A stretch of 64,000 nt of DNA from an uncultured Psychrobacter sp. (lineage in GTDB: Bacteria > Pseudomonadota > Gammaproteobacteria > Pseudomonadales > Moraxellaceae). Positions 7,095 to 16,894 of this stretch are shown here, piece after piece (the first letter of the stretch is position 1; each line of letters opens with the position of its first letter). Made by a program: the position numbers and the translations under genes. The notes beneath the pieces are model-generated. The model saw only the letters and a list, made by a program, of their open reading frames with translations. It made no database searches and was not told where the DNA came from. The stretch is taken from assembly GCF_947488565.1 (NCBI RefSeq), contig NZ_CANKZC010000001.1, positions 496,001 to 560,000 of the forward strand, written 5' to 3'.

Positions 7095-9698
7095 TTAAGT
7101 CAACTGAGCGACGTTAATTTTATCCGCTTCTTCAGTGTACTCTTCCATACGATCAAAGTTCATGTACTGATACACTTCCTCGCCCATGCTGTTAAGCATA
7201 CCGGCATACTGCTGGTACTCGTCGTTGGTTGGTAATTTGCCCAATACCGCGGCAACCGCAGCTAGCTCTGCAGACGCAAGATAAACGTTCGCGCCTTGAC
7301 CCAAACGGTTCGGGAAGTTACGGGTTGAGGTCGAAACGGCAGTCGATTTCGGTGCGATACGCGCTTGGTTACCCATACATAGTGAGCAGCCTGGCATTTC
7401 AGTACGAGCGCCTGCTTGTGCGTAGATGTTGTAGTAACCCTCTTCCATCAACTGACGCGCATCCATCTTAGTCGGCGGCGCAATCCATAGACGAGTCTTG
7501 AGACTACCTGCTGGTACGTCTTGTAGCAGTTTACCGGCGGCACGGAAGTGACCGATGTTGGTCATGCACGAACCAATGAATACTTCATCAATGGTATCAC
7601 CAGCCACGTCAGCCAAGGTCTTGGCATCGTCTGGATCGTTCGGGCAGCACAGGATCGGCTCTTTGATTTCGTTCATATCGATGGTCATATCGATGGTGTA
7701 TTCAGCGTCTTCGTCAGCACGCATCAGGCTTGGATTCGCTAGCCAGTCTTGCATCTGCTCGATACGGCGGCTGATGGTACGCGCGTCGCCATAGCCTTCT
7801 GAGATCATCCACTTAAGTAGCGTGATGTTTGAGTTTAAGTACTCAGTCACTGACTCTTCAGATAAGGTAATGGTACAACCAGCAGCACTTCGCTCAGCTG
7901 AGGCATCAGATAGCTCAAACGCTTGCTCAGCGGTTAAGTCTTCTAAACCTTCGATCTCAAGGATACGACCATTAAACTCGTTGATTTTGCCTTTTTTGTC
8001 GACCGTCAAGTAACCTTCTTTGATCGCTTGATAAGGAATGGCATGCACGAGATCACGTAGTGTGATACCAGGCTGACGCTCGCCAACGAAGCGGACACGC
8101 ACAGATTCAGGCATATCTAGAGGCATAACCCCAGTCGCCGCTGCGAATGCAACCAGACCAGAACCCGCTGGAAACGAGATACCCATTGGGAAACGCGTGT
8201 GCGAGTCACCACCAGTACCAACAGTATCTGGAAGTAGCATACGGTTAAGCCACGAGTGAATAATACCATCGCCCGGACGTAAGCTCACACCGCCACGGTT
8301 CATAATAAAGTCAGGTAGAGTATGCTGAGTCTCAACGTCAACGGGCTTTGGATAAGCGGCAGTGTGACAGAATGACTGCATGACGAGGTCCGCTTGGAAA
8401 CCTAGGCAAGCCAAATCTTTTAGCTCATCACGGGTCATTGGGCCTGTAGTGTCCTGACTACCGACTGTGGTCATTTTTGGCTCACAGTACATACCAGGAC
8501 GGACGCCTTCTAGGCCACACGCTTTACCAACCATTTTTTGTGCTAAGGTGAAGCCTTTGCCGGTATCGGCTGGCTCTTCAGGCTTAGCAAATACATCTGA
8601 ATGACCTAGACCCATGTACTCACGCGCACGGTTAGTTAATCCGCGACCAACGATCAATGGAATACGGCCACCCGCACGCACTTCGTCAAGCAAGGTTGGT
8701 GAGTTGAGCTTGAACTCAGAGATAACTTCATCTGAGTCGTGCTTAGTGATTTTGCCATCATGCGGATAGATGTCGAACACATCGCCCATATTTAGGTTAT
8801 CAACCGCTACTTTTTCGATTGGTAATGCACCAGAATCTTCCATCGTGTTAAAGAAGATCGGAGCAATGTTATTACCTAGTACAAGACCGCCGCCACGTTT
8901 GTTTGGTACATTAGGGATATCTTCACCCATCAACCACAATACTGAGTTGGTTGCAGACTTACGGCTAGAACCAGTACCAACCACGTCACCGACGTACGCA
9001 AGTGGGTGGCCTTTTTCTTTGAGCTCTTCGATTTGCTTCATCGGACCGACCACGCCCTCTTCATCAGCAGTGATGCCGTCGCGAGAGTTTTTGTGCATGG
9101 CTAATGAATGCAATGGAATATCAGGACGGCTCCACGCGTCTTGCGCAGGAGATAGATCGTCAGTGTTGGTCTCGCCTGTGACTTTAAACGTTGTATAAGT
9201 TGATTTCTTTGGTACCTCGGCGCGGTTCAAGAACCACTCAGCATCCGCCCAAGACTGGATGACTTCTTTGGCAATATCGTTGCCCGCTTCAGCTTTTTCA
9301 GTGACGTCATTGAACGCGTCAAATACGAGCAAAGTCTTTTTTAACGCTTCAGCAGCGTCCTGAGCAACATCGGCGTCATCTAGTGCGGCAACCAATGGCT
9401 GTACGTTATAGCCACCTTGCATCGTACCTAAGATTTCAACCGCTTTTTTCTTATTGATAAGCGGTGATGAGGCTTCGCCCTTTAAGATAGCAGCTAAAAA
9501 TGCGGCTTTAACATAAGCCGCTTGATCAACCCCTGCTGGAATACGGTTTTCTAGCAGGTTCATTAAGAAATCATCTTCACCTGCTGGTGGATTTTTTAAT
9601 AGTTCAACCAACTCTGCTACTTGTTTTTCATTTAATGGTAGCGGTACAGTTCCTAGCTTGGCACGTTCTTCGACATGTTTACGATAAGCTTCTAACAC
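7095..9698 (-). CDS. acnB: bifunctional aconitate hydratase 2 / 2-methylisocitrate dehydratase
   Basis: AcnB interconverts citrate and isocitrate in the TCA cycle and can act on 2-methylisocitrate. The 867-residue length matches the family (about 865 in E. coli). The N-terminal HEAT-like domain begins [15 protein letters not shown] and contains [12 protein letters not shown]; the swivel domain follows, then the catalytic domains. The three Fe-S cysteines are visible in [11 protein letters not shown] (about 707) and PGCSLCMG (about 768 and 771). The active-site segment [20 protein letters not shown] is intact. The start codon is GTG at 9698, supported by GAGGA 8 bases upstream. Monocistronic, ending at the long-armed terminator. 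Confidence 0.97.
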   Translation of the reverse strand: MLEAYRKHVEERAKLGTVPLPLNEKQVAELVELLKNPPAGEDDFLMNLLENRIPAGVDQAAYVKAAFLAAILKGEASSPLINKKKAVEILGTMQGGYNVQPLVAALDDADVAQDAAEALKKTLLVFDAFNDVTEKAEAGNDIAKEVIQSWADAEWFLNRAEVPKKSTYTTFKVTGETNTDDLSPAQDAWSRPDIPLHSLAMHKNSRDGITADEEGVVGPMKQIEELKEKGHPLAYVGDVVGTGSSRKSATNSVLWLMGEDIPNVPNKRGGGLVLGNNIAPIFFNTMEDSGALPIEKVAVDNLNMGDVFDIYPHDGKITKHDSDEVISEFKLNSPTLLDEVRAGGRIPLIVGRGLTNRAREYMGLGHSDVFAKPEEPADTGKGFTLAQKMVGKACGLEGVRPGMYCEPKMTTVGSQDTTGPMTRDELKDLACLGFQADLVMQSFCHTAAYPKPVDVETQHTLPDFIMNRGGVSLRPGDGIIHSWLNRMLLPDTVGTGGDSHTRFPMGISFPAGSGLVAFAAATGVMPLDMPESVRVRFVGERQPGITLRDLVHAIPYQAIKEGYLTVDKKGKINEFNGRILEIEGLEDLTAEQAFELSDASAERSAAGCTITLSEESVTEYLNSNITLLKWMISEGYGDARTISRRIEQMQDWLANPSLMRADEDAEYTIDMTIDMNEIKEPILCCPNDPDDAKTLADVAGDTIDEVFIGSCMTNIGHFRAAGKLLQDVPAGSLKTRLWIAPPTKMDARQLMEEGYYNIYAQAGARTEMPGCSLCMGNQARIAPKSTAVSTSTRNFPNRLGQGANVYLASAELAAVAAVLGKLPTNDEYQQYAGMLNSMGEEVYQYMNFDRMEEYTEEADKINVAQLT

Positions 9699-10109
9699 AA
9701 TAGTCGTCCTCGTTAGTTGGGAATTAACACAATACGTGGGTAGTCAGTATGACTGCCTGCGTCTATGTACTTTATAAAATAATTTCGGTGCAATCATAGC
9801 TTAAAATGCTCTAAATGTTAATGGCTATGGCTTTAAAAGGTACAGAATAAAGCCATATTGGACATTTATTATAAAAATAGTACTATCAATTATATGATTA
9901 ACTACCCTTTCATGACCCTAAAAAATAGGCACCTATTTTTAGCATCATAGTCAGGTATATAAATGGGCGATAGTCGATACTAAACAAAATAGATACACTG
10001 TATGAATACGCTAGACTGGCTTGAAAAAACCAGTTTTATTCATAAATAAGAACCGCATAAAAGAAATATAGGGAATAATGACATTAAAAATAATAGGAAG
10101 GAGCTTAAA
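9699..10109. other. divergent intergenic region, acnB / decarboxylase-like gene
   Basis: About 410 AT-rich bases carry the promoters of two divergent genes. A short inverted repeat (ACTGG and CCAGT around a 10-base loop, 10014-10033, followed by TTTATT) could be a weak terminator-like structure. No coding region is supported. Confidence 0.4.
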
Positions 10110-10505
10110 ATGACAGAAAATATCGATTATCAAAATGGTCTACAAGTGCGCACTGAAGTAATGGGTGAAGCACATGTTAAGCGCTCGCTTGATAGCGCGA
10201 CTGGCTTTACTCAGCCGTTACAAGACTGGATCATTGAACACGCTTGGGGCAGCACATGGCAAGATGACTCAGTACTACCGCGTAAATATCGCTCGTTAAT
10301 TACCATTGCTTTTTTGATCGCGCAAAAAAGTCCGACCGAGCTCAAAGGCCATATTCGCGGTGCTATCAATAATGGTGCTAGTGTTGCTGAGATTCGAGAA
10401 GTATTGATGCATAGCTTGCCATACTGCGGTGCACCTGCTACCCAAGAAGCGTTTCGCGCTGCCATAGAAATCCTGAATGAGTTGGATATTGATATAGATA
10501 TTTAA
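10110..10505 (+). CDS. carboxymuconolactone decarboxylase family protein, PcaC-like
   Basis: A 131-residue all-alpha protein. The pattern GLQVRTEVMGEAHVKRSL, then AWGSTW, RSLITIAFLIA, HIRGAINNGAS and SLPYCGAPAT matches 4-carboxymuconolactone decarboxylases (PcaC) along most of its length. PcaC decarboxylates 4-carboxymuconolactone in the protocatechuate branch of the beta-ketoadipate pathway. No other pca gene is adjacent, so it may be an orphan paralogue with another substrate, for example a peroxidase-like AhpD relative, although the usual CxxC of AhpD is absent. The ATG is fixed by a strong AGGAAGGAG ribosome site. Confidence 0.8.
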   Translation: MTENIDYQNGLQVRTEVMGEAHVKRSLDSATGFTQPLQDWIIEHAWGSTWQDDSVLPRKYRSLITIAFLIAQKSPTELKGHIRGAINNGASVAEIREVLMHSLPYCGAPATQEAFRAAIEILNELDIDIDI

Positions 10506-10572
10506 AACTATGGTAGTCAAACAATTCATAGTAGTCTTAAGAGTATTCACTAAAAATTAAACCCTAAATTTC

Positions 10573-10581
10573 TGCTATAAT
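10573..10581 (+). promoter_or_regulatory. extended -10 promoter of lipA
   Basis: TGCTATAAT is an extended -10 box; no good -35 is visible, which is usual for extended -10 promoters. It lies about 73 bases before the lipA start. Confidence 0.6.
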
Positions 10582-10653
10582 ACCGACACTTATCAAACAT
10601 TCTGATCATTCCATAAACCCTTATAGTATAAAGGGTTAAGAGATAACTCTATT

Positions 10654-11697
10654 ATGACAACTGCCGTACAAACACATGTACCTGCTGCTAAGGTCAAACC
10701 AAAAAAAGCCATTCAAGGCGAAAAACTGCGTGGCTACGACAAAGTTGCGCGTATTCCAATTAAGGTCATCCCGACCGTCGAGGCCAAGAAAAAGCCAGAT
10801 TGGATTCGGGTAAAGATGTCGTCGCCTGCTGAAGTCGCGCGTATCAAAGCCACCTTGCGCGAGCAAAAGCTCTATACCGTCTGCGAAGAAGCGGCCTGCC
10901 CTAACCTGCCACAGTGCTTCGCTGATGGGACAGCGACCTTTATGATCATGGGTGATATCTGTACCCGCCGCTGTCCGTTCTGTGATGTGGGCCACGGTCG
11001 TCCAAACGAGCTAGATAAGGATGAGCCACGTCATACTGCTGAGACCATTCAAGGCCTGGGTCTTAAATATGCGGTCATTACCTCTGTCGATCGTGACGAT
11101 CTAAAAGATGGCGGCGCTGGGCATTTTGTAGAAGTATTGAACGAATCTCGTGCGCTAAGCCCTAACTGCTTGATTGAGATATTGGTACCCGACTTCCGTG
11201 GTCGTATGGAGATTGCGCTTGATTTATTGACTGAAACACCGCCAGACGTCTTTAACCACAATATCGAGACGGTGCCGCGTCTGTATAAAGCGTTCCGTCC
11301 AGGCTCTGATTATCAGCATTCGCTCGACTTGCTTAAACTGTATAAAGAGCGTCGTCCTGATATCGCTACTAAGTGCGGTTTTATGGTTGGCCTCGGTGAG
11401 ACTGAAGAAGAAATCTACGCGCTGCTCGATGATCTAAAAGCTCATGATGTCGATATGATTACCATCGGTCAGTATCTACAGCCGAGTAAAAACCATGCGC
11501 CTGTTGATCGCTACGTACATCCAGACGAGTTCCAGCGTTATATGGATTATGGTAAAAAGATTGGCTTCTTTAGCATTTGGGCAGGCCCAATGGTACGTTC
11601 AAGCTACTTTGCCGATCGTCAATACTACGGCGAGGATTGCCCAGCGCCTATCCGTAGCAAAAAGGCACTTGAGGCTGAAGGTAAGCTTGGCTGTTAA
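10654..11697 (+). CDS. lipA: lipoyl synthase
   Basis: LipA is a radical SAM enzyme that inserts two sulfur atoms into protein-bound octanoyl groups to make lipoate. The auxiliary cluster cysteines are in [12 protein letters not shown] (C77, C82, C88); the radical SAM CxxxCxxC is CTRRCPFC (C103, C107, C110). The conserved RSSYFA motif is near residue 317 and supplies the auxiliary-cluster serine. Length (347) is typical with a slightly long basic N-terminus. No lipB is adjacent. It has its own promoter and a strong terminator, so it is monocistronic. Confidence 0.97.
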   Translation: MTTAVQTHVPAAKVKPKKAIQGEKLRGYDKVARIPIKVIPTVEAKKKPDWIRVKMSSPAEVARIKATLREQKLYTVCEEAACPNLPQCFADGTATFMIMGDICTRRCPFCDVGHGRPNELDKDEPRHTAETIQGLGLKYAVITSVDRDDLKDGGAGHFVEVLNESRALSPNCLIEILVPDFRGRMEIALDLLTETPPDVFNHNIETVPRLYKAFRPGSDYQHSLDLLKLYKERRPDIATKCGFMVGLGETEEEIYALLDDLKAHDVDMITIGQYLQPSKNHAPVDRYVHPDEFQRYMDYGKKIGFFSIWAGPMVRSSYFADRQYYGEDCPAPIRSKKALEAEGKLGC

Positions 11698-11735
11698 ATT
11701 CGCAAGACTGTAAGCGCAAGTCTGTAAATAAAATG

Positions 11736-11773
11736 AAGGGTGAACAGTCGCTAGTTGCTGTTCACCCTTTTTT
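11736..11773 (+). terminator. lipA terminator
   Basis: AAGGGTGAACAG, a 10-base loop and CTGTTCACCCTTTTTT: a 12-bp perfect stem with a T-tract, 40 bases after the stop. Confidence 0.9.
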
Positions 11774-11794
11774 ATAAAGTACTCTAGGATTACT

Positions 11795-11821
11795 GTAGGC
11801 TGGGCTTTTAACCCAACCTAC
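11795..11821. repeat. dispersed GTAGGCTGGG intergenic repeat, copy 1
   Basis: A hairpin-forming unit beginning GTAGGCTGGGCTTTTAACCC and closing with CCTAC. A longer relative lies at 16800-16869, which identifies it as a dispersed intergenic (REP-like) element. Confidence 0.6.
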
Positions 11822-11848
11822 GCCGACAGATGCTGCGCGAAACTAATA

Positions 11849-11881
11849 CCAGTTCCGCTGTATCGTTTTTATACTGAACTC
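11849..11881 (-). repeat. 33-bp dispersed repeat, copy 1
   Basis: This segment matches the reverse complement of 23501-23533 with only a few mismatches (shared CTGTATCG, TTTTATAC and GAACTC blocks). Together with the neighbouring GTAGGCTGGG unit it forms a compound repeat region in the lipA-TRAP gap. Confidence 0.6.
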
Positions 11882-11969
11882 CCTATATTTAACTATAAAG
11901 TTAGATAGTTGAGAATGACGTAACTTTAATAAACCTTTAAAAATCTTCAAAGCTTTCAAGCTCAACTCT

Positions 11970-14054
11970 TTAAACCGTCATAGTTGGCGTTGGCTTATCA
12001 GCTGTCTTGATATTATATATCGCAATAATCAGCACGATCACGCCGCCTACCAATCCTGTGGTTAGCTCAGGATAAATCAGTAGTAACGCGCCGATGGCCA
12101 ATATGCCACGCGTGAGTGGACTCATAGCACCTTTAAAATACCCTTCTAACGCGGCCCCTAAGGCGATAACACCTGTTACCGATGTCAATACGACTGTCAC
12201 TATGTCAAAGATAGGCGGCAACGGAAAGTCTTTTGCTGTGACCGCTAGACCCGTGGGATCTATCATCAGCATCGTCGGACTATAAATAAACATAAACGGC
12301 ACGATAAATCCGGCCAATGCCAGCTTCAACGATAAGAAGCCTGTCTTCATTGGATCACCACCGGATATGCCCGCCCCAGCAAAGGCGGCTAGACACACAG
12401 GTGGGGTAATATTGGCAAAAATACCAAAATAAAAGACGAACATATGGGCTGATAAAATCGGAATATCAAAACCTGCTAGCGCAGGCGCTGCCATTGTTGC
12501 GGTAATGATATACGCAGGAATAGACGGCAGCCCCATGCCGAGTACCATCGATGCTAGCATCGTCAATATTAGGGTGAGGAATAACGACCCTGCTCCTAAC
12601 GTCACGATGGACGAAGTCATCACCGTCCCAAAGCTGGTCAAGCTGACCACACCAATGATAACTCCAACGACCGCACAAGCTGCCATCACTGCCAGCGACT
12701 GGCGAGCACCATCTTCTAGTGCACCCAAAATATCCGAGAACCCCATTCTGGTCTCTTTGCGTATCATACTAATGGCAACTGTAAAGCCAATGGTATAAGC
12801 CGCGGCATAGCCGACCGGTACGTTTTCAATCAATAAGTAAATCAAAAATACAATCGGTAGTAGCATATGGCCGCGTGCTTTTAGCACCTCTTTGACGGCT
12901 GGTAAGTTTTCTTTAGCGATGCCTTTTAGGTCGCGGCGACCAGCTCGAAAATGCACTTGCGCAATAACGCCCAGGTAATAGAGCACCGCTGGTAGTAATG
13001 CTGCTAAAGCAATCGTGCTATAAGGCAGCCCTGTGGTTTCGGCCATGATAAAAGCACTGGCCCCCATAATAGGAGGTAATATCTGCCCGCCAACTGACGC
13101 GCTGGCTTCTACCGCCCCTGCAAAGTCTTTGTGATAACCGACCTTTTTCATCAGCGGGATGGTAAACGCGCCGGTGCTGACAACGTTCGATAATGCTGAG
13201 CCATTGATACTGCCCATAAAGCCGCTTGAAATGACTGCAACCTTGGCAGGGCCGCCCTTTTTATCACCGGCTAGCGCGAGTGCCAAGTCATTAAACAGCT
13301 GACCCATACCAGAGCGCGCCAAAAATGCGCCAAATAAAATGAACAAAAAGATAAATGTCACCGACGCGCCAATCGCGACAGAATACAGACCTTCAGTCTT
13401 TAGAAATAATTGACCAAAAATATCACCCATATCATAAGGACGCGTGAGCAATCGATCGGGCATAAAATCTAAGTGACTGACAAATGGATAAGCCAAAAAT
13501 ATCGACGCTAATATAGGCAAAATCCAGCCTGTGATACGGCGACTGCCCTCTAACACACAGATGACGGTGATGATAGAAAATATCACATCGACCGGATTGG
13601 CCATACCGCCGCGCGAGGTCACAATGTCTTGGTACTCATATATGAGATAGGCCATCCCCGATAAGGACAGGACAAACCAAATCCAGTCGTACCAAGCCAC
13701 CCGCTTACGGCTACTTTTTTTACTGGCTGGAAATATCAGAAATATCAGGGCAAATCCAACACCGACGTGTACAGAGCGCTGTAGCAAAGCTGGCATCGGA
13801 TTGAAGGTGATATATAAATGAAATAGAGAATATAAGATGCAAATTCCAGCGATAAGATACTTGACTGGGCCTTGAGTGATTTGTCGGGTGATTGACTCTC
13901 GATCATACTTTTCTAATATGGCTTGATTATGAGCTTGCGCTTCAAGCTCAGCATCTACATTGGTATCAGCAGCAGTGTTGGCATGTATAGGCAGATCAGC
14001 ATTGTTAGCTGTCATCGTTGTCACACTATTGTGATCCGTCATCTGAGAGCTCAT
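11970..14054 (-). CDS. TAXI-type TRAP transporter permease, fused 4TM/12TM
   Basis: A 694-residue integral membrane protein combining the small (DctQ-like) and large (DctM-like) TRAP permease subunits, as is usual in TAXI-type TRAP systems. About the first 45 residues are polar and cytoplasmic, followed by many hydrophobic helices. DctM-type signatures are visible, such as GFMGSINGSALSNVVSTGAF and ASVGGQILPPIMGASAF. It uses a sodium or proton gradient to import a ligand delivered by the periplasmic protein encoded two genes upstream. Its start overlaps the end of the DUF1850 gene by 29 bases, indicating translational coupling. Substrate is not predictable; some TAXI systems carry glutamate or related acids. 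Confidence 0.92.
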   Translation of the reverse strand: MSSQMTDHNSVTTMTANNADLPIHANTAADTNVDAELEAQAHNQAILEKYDRESITRQITQGPVKYLIAGICILYSLFHLYITFNPMPALLQRSVHVGVGFALIFLIFPASKKSSRKRVAWYDWIWFVLSLSGMAYLIYEYQDIVTSRGGMANPVDVIFSIITVICVLEGSRRITGWILPILASIFLAYPFVSHLDFMPDRLLTRPYDMGDIFGQLFLKTEGLYSVAIGASVTFIFLFILFGAFLARSGMGQLFNDLALALAGDKKGGPAKVAVISSGFMGSINGSALSNVVSTGAFTIPLMKKVGYHKDFAGAVEASASVGGQILPPIMGASAFIMAETTGLPYSTIALAALLPAVLYYLGVIAQVHFRAGRRDLKGIAKENLPAVKEVLKARGHMLLPIVFLIYLLIENVPVGYAAAYTIGFTVAISMIRKETRMGFSDILGALEDGARQSLAVMAACAVVGVIIGVVSLTSFGTVMTSSIVTLGAGSLFLTLILTMLASMVLGMGLPSIPAYIITATMAAPALAGFDIPILSAHMFVFYFGIFANITPPVCLAAFAGAGISGGDPMKTGFLSLKLALAGFIVPFMFIYSPTMLMIDPTGLAVTAKDFPLPPIFDIVTVVLTSVTGVIALGAALEGYFKGAMSPLTRGILAIGALLLIYPELTTGLVGGVIVLIIAIYNIKTADKPTPTMTV

Positions 14055-14550
14055 GACAAAAGTCCTTTTTTAATCTATCAATTAAATGATACGCTTTGGG
14101 CGTAATCGTTACTTCAGAATAGTCTGGCGCCCACTCATGAATCAAAAGCCGATGGTCGGCATAATTTAGCTCACCCTTGGTTAGCCTAGACACTACCCAA
14201 TTTAAGTTAGGCAGCATTTCATTGATTTGATAACCCAAATAACCAGGTTTTTGTATGGGTGCCAGCGCTTCAGTCGACGGCGTACCTGCGCCAAACGCTT
14301 CAAAATAAGTGGTGGTCAACAGCAGGCTATCGTCTGTACGCTGATACTGCTCCTCCCACCACTGCTTTTCTACAGAATGAATCCAGCGCAGCTCAAAGTT
14401 GGGCTCAGTAAAATAACAGGTGGTGCCATCGACTTGCACTTCGACAACGGGCTGCTGGGATACGCTGGCCCATAGCACAAAAAAAACTAGCGCAGCCATC
14501 AGTGCCGCGCTAGTTAATAACCATAGACGTTTACTTGGCTGCTTGCTCAT
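14026..14550 (-). CDS. DUF1850 domain-containing protein of the TAXI-TRAP operon
   Basis: A 174-residue protein with one N-terminal hydrophobic helix (about residues 8-28), then a periplasmic region containing LRWIHSVEKQWWEE and TYFEAFGAGTPS, the recognisable core of DUF1850. DUF1850 proteins are usually found between the TAXI binding protein and the fused permease and are thought to be accessory, but their role is unknown. It overlaps both neighbours (20 bases with the binding-protein gene, 29 with the permease), so the three are one operon. Confidence 0.85.
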   Translation of the reverse strand: MSKQPSKRLWLLTSAALMAALVFFVLWASVSQQPVVEVQVDGTTCYFTEPNFELRWIHSVEKQWWEEQYQRTDDSLLLTTTYFEAFGAGTPSTEALAPIQKPGYLGYQINEMLPNLNWVVSRLTKGELNYADHRLLIHEWAPDYSEVTITPKAYHLIDRLKKDFCHELSDDGSQ

Positions 14551-15562
14551 CGTAGTACTTTTTAGCGCCAGGATGGATTGGGGCTACCATACCAGTACTG
14601 GCAGACTCCAAGCTGATATCGTTAGCTGCTTGGTGCGCTGTTTTTAAGCCATCTAAGTTTTCAAACAAAGCTTTGGTGAGCTTATAGCCATCGTCTTCAG
14701 ATAAGTCTGAACTCACCAACAATGCATTCATAATTGCGGCCGTCGGTATTGCGGTCTCATTACCATAGGTACCAGCAGGAATCTCAAACGTCTTAAAGTA
14801 AGGTTTGGTTGCGATGATGTCGTTCAGCTTGTCTTGGTTAATCGTGATCAGTTGCAAGTCTAAGCCTTGCTCTAACTCCATCAACGACGAGTTCGGTAAA
14901 CCACTACTAAAGAACGCCGCTTCAATTTTACCAGCCTTCATGCCATCTGCTGCTTCAGCAAAGCCTAAATAATCCACATCAATATCATCATAAGTAATAC
15001 CAAACCCTTCTAATAGGGTTCGGGCATTTACCTCTGTGCCTGAGCCTTGATCGCCTACCGCGATACGCTTACCACGCAAATCTTCGATATTTTTGATGCC
15101 TGACTGTTGCGACGTCACGACTTGTACCACATTGGGGTATAACACAGCGATCTGCTGGATGTTGTCAATTGGCTGATCAAAGTTGTTTTTACCTTCAACG
15201 GCATCAGTGACGACATCACTTAACGCCAGTACCATATCCACCTTACCTTGGGTTAATAGGTTGACGTTTTCAACTGAAGCACCTGTGGTTTGCGTCTTTG
15301 AGTTAACCCCAAAGGTTTTGGCATAAACCTCAGACAATGCCGTGCCAATGATATTATAAGGCCCAGATGCGCCGCCTGTAGCGATAGTAACAAACTTTGT
15401 GTCCAGCTTATCATTCGCAGTGGCCGCAGCAGTTTCCGACTCACCAGAGACCGCTGAATCATCAACGCTCGCCGTTTCATTTTCTGTATTTGAGCACGCA
15501 GTGAATGCCAAACTAGACGCAATCATTGCTATGATTAGAGACGTTTTACTGGTCAATTTCAT
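14531..15562 (-). CDS. TAXI family TRAP transporter solute-binding subunit
   Basis: A periplasmic lipoprotein binding subunit. The signal peptide ends at lipobox FTAC (C23), followed by an acidic, low-complexity linker. The mature part begins FVTIATGGASGPYNIIGTAL, the diagnostic TAXI start, and contains TTGASVENVNLLTQGKVDM and GDQGSGTEVNARTLL. It delivers ligand to the fused TRAP permease. First gene of the operon; AAGGAAG lies at good distance before the ATG. Confidence 0.93.
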   Translation of the reverse strand: MKLTSKTSLIIAMIASSLAFTACSNTENETASVDDSAVSGESETAAATANDKLDTKFVTIATGGASGPYNIIGTALSEVYAKTFGVNSKTQTTGASVENVNLLTQGKVDMVLALSDVVTDAVEGKNNFDQPIDNIQQIAVLYPNVVQVVTSQQSGIKNIEDLRGKRIAVGDQGSGTEVNARTLLEGFGITYDDIDVDYLGFAEAADGMKAGKIEAAFFSSGLPNSSLMELEQGLDLQLITINQDKLNDIIATKPYFKTFEIPAGTYGNETAIPTAAIMNALLVSSDLSEDDGYKLTKALFENLDGLKTAHQAANDISLESASTGMVAPIHPGAKKYYDEQAAK

Positions 15563-15730
15563 TGGTTTCTTCCTTGATGGTTAAGACTGTTTTTGAGTAT
15601 CAGTTGAACTAATTGCTTTATAAGCTTCATAAGCATACCGCAACTCACTTCAAATACAAATTATATCTAACGACTTTTTCGTGTTATACCTATAAGCTGC
15701 TCATTCATAGTAATTTATTTTTTGAAAAAA

Positions 15731-15736
15731 TATAAT
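15731..15736 (+). promoter_or_regulatory. -10 box of the MTA phosphorylase gene
   Basis: A perfect TATAAT ends three bases before an in-frame ATG at 15739. Since transcription should begin at about 15742, that ATG cannot be on the message, which favours the ATG at 15778. The -35 is weak. Confidence 0.5.
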
Positions 15737-15777
15737 CTATGCTGACGTCAATTATAACGACATGGAAGCCAAGTAAA

Positions 15778-16710
15778 ATGAACACAGTAAAAGATAGTCA
15801 AATCGCAAATGAAAAGCCTTTAGACGACAGCATCTCCACAGCTATTTGCAACTCAGCTGAAATCGCTTTTATCGGTGGTAGCGGTCTATATCAGATGCAA
15901 GATTTGACTAATAAACGCAGCATCAAAGTTGAGACACCTTATGGAGATCCGTCCGATAATATTGTGCTCGGCGAACTTGATGGCGTAACGGTCGCGTTTT
16001 TGACGCGGCACGGTCAAGGACATCGACTGTCCCCATCAGAAGTACCCTATCGCGCCAACATATATGCGCTAAAAACCTTAGGCGTACGCTATGTCATCTC
16101 AGTATCAGCGGTTGGCTCATTGCAGGAAATGCTAAAGCCTTTAGATATGGTCGTCCCTGATCAAATGATTGATATGACCAAGCAGCGTGACAGTACATTT
16201 TTTAGTAATGGCGCAGTCGCTCATGTGTCTATGGCTGACCCTTTGTGCTCTAAAGTGGCAGATATCTTGATACAAGCTTATGAAAAAGCAAATATTGCGG
16301 ATGGACAATGCCACTCAAAAGCGACTTATATATGTATCGAAGGCCCGCAGTTCTCTACTCGCGCAGAATCACACTGGTATCGGCAGATTGGAGCCGACAT
16401 CATCGGTATGACCAATATGCCAGAAGCTAAGCTTGCGCGTGAAGCCAGTATTGCGTATGCCACACTTGCGCTAGTGACCGACTTTGATAGCTGGCATCCT
16501 ACTGAGGAAGCTGTCAGTGCCGACTACGCTATTCAGAACCTGCTGAAAAATGCCGACAATGCCCAGCAAGTCATTAAGCAAGCCATTGCTTTACTCGCTA
16601 GCGAGCAGCCCAAATCTATTGCTCATACTGCGCTTGCCCAAGCATTAGTCACGCCCGTTACAGCAATGGATGAGCAAACCAAAACAAAACTGGCAGCGTT
16701 ACTTCCTTAA
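15778..16710 (+). CDS. mtnP: S-methyl-5'-thioadenosine phosphorylase family protein
   Basis: A purine-nucleoside phosphorylase of the MTAP type, 310 residues. Motifs are FIGGSGLY (residues 31-38), the phosphate-binding LTRHGQGHRLSPSEVPYRAN, EGPQFSTRAES and GMTNMPEAKLAREASIAYA. It cleaves methylthioadenosine (or methylthioinosine in some bacteria) to the base and methylthioribose-1-phosphate in polyamine/methionine salvage. NMPEAKLARE with Asp in TDFDSWH is typical of adenosine-accepting enzymes, but the inosine-specific relatives are similar and cannot be excluded. The start at 15778 is chosen because the -10 box sits right against the alternative ATG at 15739. Monocistronic. Confidence 0.9.
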   Translation: MNTVKDSQIANEKPLDDSISTAICNSAEIAFIGGSGLYQMQDLTNKRSIKVETPYGDPSDNIVLGELDGVTVAFLTRHGQGHRLSPSEVPYRANIYALKTLGVRYVISVSAVGSLQEMLKPLDMVVPDQMIDMTKQRDSTFFSNGAVAHVSMADPLCSKVADILIQAYEKANIADGQCHSKATYICIEGPQFSTRAESHWYRQIGADIIGMTNMPEAKLAREASIAYATLALVTDFDSWHPTEEAVSADYAIQNLLKNADNAQQVIKQAIALLASEQPKSIAHTALAQALVTPVTAMDEQTKTKLAALLP

Positions 16711-16750
16711 TGGTTGAACCCTTAAAATTTATAGGGTCTTTGTACACATG

Positions 16751-16782
16751 AAAGGCTATCAAAGCATTTGATGGTCTTTTTT
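16751..16782 (+). terminator. terminator after MTA phosphorylase gene
   Basis: AAAGGCTATCAAA, GCAT loop and TTTGATGGTCTTT followed by Ts; the stem has two G-T-type mismatches. Confidence 0.7.
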
Positions 16783-16799
16783 ACTTTTGAAAAGTCATT

Positions 16800-16869
16800 G
16801 TAGGCTGGGTTTTTAACCCAGCGCTCTACTTACGCGAAGTTAAGATGCTGGGCTAAAGCCACAGCCTAC
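16800..16869. repeat. dispersed GTAGGCTGGG repeat, copy 2 (inverted pair)
   Basis: GTAGGCTGGG at 16800 and the complementary GCTGGG..CAGCCTAC at 16847-16869 form an imperfect inverted repeat around a 24-base centre. It is a longer version of the element at 11795. REP/BIME-like intergenic element between convergent genes. Confidence 0.65.
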
Positions 16870-16894
16870 GAAAAAATATTCAAATAGTCATAAA

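Noticed and set aside
8770..9198. 142-codon plus-strand open frame inside acnB
   Set aside because: Antisense to acnB and serine/proline-rich, as expected from the complement of a coding strand.
15739..15777. Earlier ATG start for the MTA phosphorylase gene
   Set aside because: A perfect -10 box ends three bases before it, so this ATG should not be on the transcript.
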